64,000 bases of DNA from Watersipora subatra (lineage: Eukaryota; Bryozoa; Gymnolaemata; Cheilostomatida; Watersiporidae), in assembly GCF_963576615.1 (NCBI RefSeq), contig NC_088716.1, positions 60,606,228 to 60,670,227 of the forward strand. The letters run 5' to 3'. Below, piece by piece: positions 59,079 through 64,000 of the stretch. The translations under genes were made by a program, and so were the position numbers. Below the pieces are notes generated by a model. That model searched no databases. It had not been told where the DNA came from and was given only the letters and a program-made list of their open reading frames with translations. The stretch's first letter is position 1, and every line of letters begins with the position of its first letter.

Positions 59079-62000
59079 CTGAAGCATTCGTAAAATGGGT
59101 TTAGCGTTCTTTGAAGCAAAACAGTACAAAATCTATAGAAGGCTTTCATGTAGCATTTAGCTCTAGACTATCTGCTGTAGATTATTGATCATCTTGAAGA
59201 TCGTTTGATTAAACTTCAGGGGTTGGTAAGATACTTTTGAGAGTAAACATAATTTGGTGGTAACAATTACTATTATTTTAAGTTGATACCATCAGTACAT
59301 TGATACATTAATACGTCGATACATCGATACATTAATACAATCGATACAATTGACACAATTGTGTTATGATAGATTGATACATCAATCTATCGATACACCG
59401 ATATATTGACAACACGATAACATCAATAACATCGAAACATCAACTATGTTTCGACGTTTTGATGTTTGTTATGGTCGTTAGTGAAAAACAATTACTGTTG
59501 TACCAAATCAGCAATAAAACTAAAGCTGCACAACGACTATAAAAATTGATCGCGATTAATAACTGGTCTGAACCAGTTAATCTTCGATTAATCTTAGAAT
59601 TGATCTAGCAAAAACCTGCATATTCAAAAACAAATAATACAGCTACATATAGATTAATTATATTTTAAACAATTGTTAGCAGTAGTACATGTTATGTACA
59701 ATGTACATAAGTTAAAATGTAATCATTATTATGAGTATGAAAACTGTCTATGAAAATCTATAATTAAGTCAGCCAAGAGTTGAGGCAGCACAGTTTTTTC
59801 ACATTATCTGAATAAAGAGATGCCCTCTTCCTACATACATTATTGCCAGAGCTTTAAAAAATAGCCGCTCACAGGGGACAGCAGTGCCGGTAGTCAGTAG
59901 TATTAGTTATTGTCTGCGACAGCTGGTGATGATTTCTACGTGGTAGGATGAGAATTAGTTAAAATATATCTTAATGATGATGTGCTGTGGTGGTAAGCAA
60001 ATTCTTTCTGGCATATACTGCACTTCACTTTCTTGTTTACGCTTCCAACAACCTACAGAAATGCGCTACCTAAGGTGGAAGACATATTTCTGCTTTCATG
60101 CTCCAATAAAGTGTCAATCTTATATTACTAATATTCTGAAGCTGAAATATGATTGTGATTTTTTTGAAAAATGAAAATACATGTATAATTTACTTAAGGA
60201 AGTTTTTAAAAATAAACAAAAATAAACTGTAAGATATTAAATAATACTGAAATCACTTTTGTTGCTATTACCTAGAAAAATGTTCAAACAACTAACGACA
60301 TGGCCGCTTACAGCTAGATCAGCACGGCGCTTGTGCATCGTATTGTATAAACAAGTTTAATGTTAGCGACTCACTGTGTTTTCATAGTCGAGTGCAAAAT
60401 AATTGTGGTTTGATTAATTGGCTAGAAAGTGTTGTGTGTCATAATATTTGTTAGTAAATTAAATGGTAGTAACGTGCTACGTTAGTATTACTAACATATG
60501 GTACTAAACAGTACAAAGGAAAGAAACCACATCAAGATCATCACCTCGGTTGCATTTTAATTGAAGATGAGTTGGCCCAACTCAGTTAATCGTTTATTTG
60601 TATTAGTCGGCGTTTATAGTTTAATTAACGCGATCATTGTGCAGCTCTAATAAAAACACTTGTGTGTATGACTTTTTATTGGCTTTAGAAATCTTCAACA
60701 AAATTATTTTTCCATTACATGTCCAAAAAAAATATTAAAAGAGAAAAGTCAGAAATTACTTAGTGAGTTGAACAAAAGCGTTTTAAATGTTGATAATCTA
60801 ATAGTATTTTTGAGGAGTTGGGATAGTGAATTGAAGGTTGTAGTAAAAGAAAGTTCGTAAATGGAAGTATATGACGGTGGGTGTAGCGTGTTGATGTCAC
60901 CAAATAGAAAACAATGTTTGTCATATGTGTGGAAGAATAAGTATCAATATTCTGGGCAAAGTACGACTTTGCCTACTTCGAATGCATTTCTACTTTTCGT
61001 AGAGCAGTGCATGTAAGTTGCTTTGAATGTGAGTATTTGGCTCACAATGTTTTGTCCAAAAAAGATCATAAAAATAACTAATAAATATACTAGCATGTAA
61101 CTAGTGCATCACCGAGTTTAAGCAATTGACATCCTCTCTGACCTCAAGCTGCCAACTACTGCTTTAGAAAGATAATAAAAACACTTTGGAAAAGCTATTC
61201 GTAACTTGACTTTATTTGACTCAAACCTGTTTAAAAAACACAAAATCACACATTCAGAGTTTCCTATGTTCACTAAAAATATATAAACAGCTGAGCAAAA
61301 GGGTTTTCATTTCACTACTATTTGAATGAATTTCAAAAATTTCACTACTGCATATACAGCGGTGAAACAGCGTAATTGATAGTTATTTGGACGTACTACA
61401 GTGAAAAGGCCAGACTTGAATAAACATCAACAGTAAATTTTGACAGAAATCAAAATAGGAAAAAATACTACTGTATAAAGTACATAATATACTATAACTG
61501 AGATATAATGTACATAATATACTATAACTGAGATATAATGTACATAATATACTACAACTGAGATTGTTATAATAAGGTATCTTTAGGGGTCATTGGGTTG
61601 AGCCACTATCAAAACAAAAGAGATTTAAACTAATTTGATATTTCCTTAGTGCATTAGAGAGAAGAAAACTCCTGAAACAAGGTTCTTTGTAGCTAATAGT
61701 CAAATGTTCTTATAGAATCAACATCTGGTGAATTGCCTGTCATAATTATCATTAATTGCCATTTGACATCCATGCTTCTTCCAACCGTATTGGCAAGTCA
61801 AGCGTATAATTTTTTAATCTCTAACATGGTGATAGTTTCAAGGTGTCACTTTCTCTCCATTCTCAAGTGTATAATAACATACGTTTGCTCTGCGTGATTG
61901 CCATTAATAGGTTTGGACAGTGTAACCATTAGTCTAAAATGCACTTAGTCACTTCGGTCAAATCTATTTGGGTTAATTGGCATTTAAGTTACTTTGTCAC

Positions 62001-62858
62001 CAACGCAGTTGAAATCTTATATTATGGTTGTCTCTCGATATTGGCTCTCAGACACTTTTAAATAGTTTTCTGCATCTCTTTGGGAAATTACTTTTAATTG
62101 CTTAATAATGTCGTGCAAATAAAACTAATTTTAGATTTGCTATGTCAGATTGTTCCAAACTCTATTATAATTTGGCAGAACTATTTGTTCACAAAGGTCA
62201 AGGCCCTATTAGTATTGATACCGTAAACTTGAGTGTTGAAAGGTGCAAGCAATGCTTTAAAATAGCATACTTTCTAACAATATTTGGTTTTCATCTTTTT
62301 TAGAGATTTTAGATGAAAAATGTGTAATATAGTAGTTGAAGCAACAATCTGCTATATAGAAAGCTAAATTGCGACGGGTATATCTGTGTATATATACATG
62401 TATATCTGTGTATATATACATGCATATAAACCATCAGTCACCTGATGAGAGCGGGAGCAGGAAACAGTACTGTAGTGATTACAGAGAAAAACAACAAACC
62501 AAAAAAAGTTAAGTGCAGTTCCCTGTCCCAACACTGTAGTTATTTATATATAAATCTAACTATTCTAAAGCTCAGACTTACATTCATCTGAAAATGAAAG
62601 GGTCAATGGATTGCAAAACTCTCTTCCATAGCCTGAGTCATCACTGTAAGCAGGACTTGTGGGTGATGTTCCACCCGTATCTTCCCACTCGGTCGCATGA
62701 TGTGACCCGTGGTAGCTCTCCGAATGTAAAGAAAAAGAGTTGAGAGACTGGGCTGGAGATGGTTCCATCTTTACCTGAACAATTGAAGAGCGAATGAGCA
62801 TATTTGGCCTGAACATGCCTGAGCCTAGTGCCCAGAGATCCTCGATTGCTGGAGACAT
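58717..62858 (-). CDS. PRD-like homeobox transcription factor
   Basis: Two exons (62582-62858 and 58717-59078) join in phase 1 to give 212 residues if translation starts at the first ATG (MSPAIEDLW). The homeodomain is residues 110-169: QRTVFETTQLEMLE, NPYPSSEDY and WFQNRRARYRR, with R5, F8, L16, F20, W48, F49, N51 and R53 present and Gln at position 50, as in PRD-like proteins. No paired domain is visible. The N-terminal part is Ser/Pro/Gly-rich and has VKMEPSP, a sumoylation-type site at K30. The C-terminal 43 residues are Ser/Pro/Phe-rich. Such proteins bind DNA in the nucleus and direct cell fate. The orthologous family is not recognised. The 5' end is uncertain: the frame is open upstream to an AG at 62898, which lies in a SINE-like sequence. 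Confidence 0.85.
59193..59370 (+). repeat. Dispersed repeat, copy 2 (AAACTTCAGGGG type)
   Basis: It matches 53790-53970, including the ATACGTCGATACATCGATAC run. In the homeobox intron. Confidence 0.75.
59521..60649. mobile_element. hAT-like non-autonomous DNA element
   Basis: The left end TAAAGCTGCACAACGA and right end read inward TAGAGCTGCACAATGA are inverted, like the TAGxGCTGCAC ends of many hAT elements. Flanks AATAAAAC and ATAAAAAC are a partly decayed 8-bp target duplication. It has no transposase frame. In the homeobox intron. Confidence 0.6.
60658..62581. other. Rest of homeobox intron
   Basis: It contains a 30-bp repeat (three copies) at 61480-61565 with unit TACATAATATACTATAACTG plus ten bases. 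Otherwise nothing is recognised. Confidence 0.6.
62582..62858 (-). CDS. Homeobox gene, N-terminal exon
   Basis: It starts at ATG 62856-62858 and ends at GTAAGT (62576-62581), 92 codons plus one base, matching the phase of the homeodomain exon. The joined Tyr is made across the junction. The open frame can extend to 62897. Confidence 0.75.
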
Positions 62859-62899
62859 ACTCAGTTGCAAAAAGCTATTTAGGGTTGGATGCCATTCCT

Positions 62900-62985
62900 A
62901 TTACAACCAGAATTGAACCCAACCCGCTGTTTCTGGGTCAGGTGTTCTAGGCCACGCCTGCTCACCAGTTACATAGGCTATAGGC
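62900..62985 (-). mobile_element. tRNA-like SINE head next to the homeobox exon
   Basis: On the minus strand GGCGTGGCCTAGAACACC and GGGTTGGGTTCAATTCTGG resemble A and B boxes. It lies directly upstream of the first visible homeobox exon. Confidence 0.45.
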
Positions 62986-63404
62986 TTAATCTCTATTTTT
63001 GAACAAGCTTTATATTTGTCACAAATATTGATAACAAGATCATCTGGGGCGTTACATCAAAAGCCACAAATGTCATAGAAACTAATGCTAACTAGGAGGA
63101 AGATCTATAAAAGTCAAAAAAGAATGAAAATGGAATGAATGATAACCTGGCTAGAACACCCATCCATGTTTGTTAATTACCATATACTCTAAGAACTGGT
63201 TATGTTGTTTTAATTACTATTATGGTTTACCAATAAATAAGTAATACATTTTAATACAGTGGATGATTAATAGATATTCCAACACAAATTTACATGTGGT
63301 TTTCTAGAGATCTTAGAACAGCGCTTCTTGAAGATCATTTGATCAAACTTGAGGGGTTGATGAGACATTCTTAGGTGTTTGACAGCAGTAGCATGTTTGC
63401 TTTC

Positions 63405-63790
63405 ACTTACATGGTATATATTATATAATTTATACTATATTATACTATATAAGATATAGTATAATATATATAGATTACATTATGCTATAATGTGTTATAT
63501 TATATAATATTAGGTTATATTATAGAATGGTAGAGAACTATATTACATTGGAGAATTATAATATTATACGTTAATATGTTATACATTAAAATATTATATA
63601 CTGAAAAATTATAGTATAGAATGAGTACATTTTATTGCAGTATATTATATTTCAGTATACTTTATATATTATGTTACAGTGTATTATATATATTATGTTA
63701 TAATGTATTATATATATATTATGGTATAGTATATATAAATACTATGTTATGTTATAATATAGTATATCATACTATATTATGTATATATTT
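63405..63790. repeat. AT-rich degenerate repeat (TATTATA type)
   Basis: It is almost pure A/T with recurring TATTATAT and GTTATATT pieces. Nothing coding is visible. Confidence 0.8.
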
Positions 63791-64000
63791 CCCACCACAA
63801 AGGGTTCAATGAGTGTACATACAGCATTCGTAAGGTTCATCACCTCCGATAAGGTTAGTTGCCGCTGCTTTAGAAGAAAAATCATTGAAAGACTCTCCTT
63901 AGCCTCATATCACCATATGCACCGCTTGTACTGCCATCTGGTCATCTGACCTATTCACTTCTTCAGCAAGTGAGTTCACAGTGAGTTCAAACTATTAGCA

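Noticed and set aside
62859-62870. TTG start (LQLSMSP) for the homeobox protein
   Set aside because: A TTG start is not expected in an animal nuclear gene; the first ATG is four codons downstream.
63823-63897. Possible further upstream homeobox exon on the minus strand (SFNDFSSKAAATNLIGG)
   Set aside because: It has a good GTATGT donor, but the acceptor has no pyrimidine tract and its phase 1 end does not fit any acceptor of the next exon that I can find.
1-64000. CRISPR arrays
   Set aside because: All regular arrays are tandem repeats without unique spacers, in animal DNA.

Overview
The window is animal nuclear DNA. It is AT-rich, its genes are split by GT-AG introns of about 0.2 to 9 kb, and introns and spacers are full of minisatellites, tRNA-derived SINEs and short inverted-repeat DNA elements. 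Protein similarity places it only as a metazoan. The repeat style suggests a marine invertebrate, perhaps a lophotrochozoan, but that is inference. I recognise four protein-coding genes, plus one orphan exon. All exon joins were worked out by hand from splice sites, phase and family similarity.

Layout. (1) 882-1015, minus: one well-bounded coding exon of unknown identity. (2) 3207-13850, minus: the first nine coding exons (324 codons) of CPSF2/CPSF100; the rest of the gene lies off the left edge. A CpG-rich spot with a YY1-like motif near 15015 may be its promoter. (3) 17149-55279, plus: a complete 22-exon ionotropic glutamate receptor of the kainate/AMPA clade (1025 residues), with signal peptide, amino-terminal domain, split ligand-binding domain, M1-M4 and a possible PDZ-binding C terminus. 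(4) 36412-41544, minus: a complete four-exon single-pass C-type lectin-like receptor (256 residues) nested in the 9-kb intron 15 of the receptor gene. (5) 58717-62858, minus: a PRD-like homeobox gene convergent with the glutamate receptor; its 5' end is uncertain.

Repeats. At least sixteen minisatellites (units 15-78 bp) sit in introns or spacers and none enters a recognised exon. The largest is a 1.45-kb array of 21-bp units at 56908-58357, between the convergent gene ends. TA-flanked inverted-repeat elements occur six times. Two of them (11726-13097 and 32770-34155) are the same two-layer composite, one element carrying another at the same site, and 52496-53734 is the outer element without the insert. 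There are also a hAT-like element, a LINE 3' fragment, an eroded LINE scrap, about ten SINE copies, and a perfect 112-bp-arm palindrome at 26754-26980.

The genes do not form one pathway: CPSF2 acts in mRNA 3'-end processing, the receptor in synaptic or sensory signalling, the lectin receptor in surface recognition and the homeobox gene in transcription. The most notable local structures are the nested lectin gene with a duplicated start region that creates a TAATG overlap, the duplicated splice acceptor before the M4 exon of the receptor, the composite element pair and the perfect palindrome. I saw no rRNA, true tRNA, CRISPR, LTR or virus-like element.
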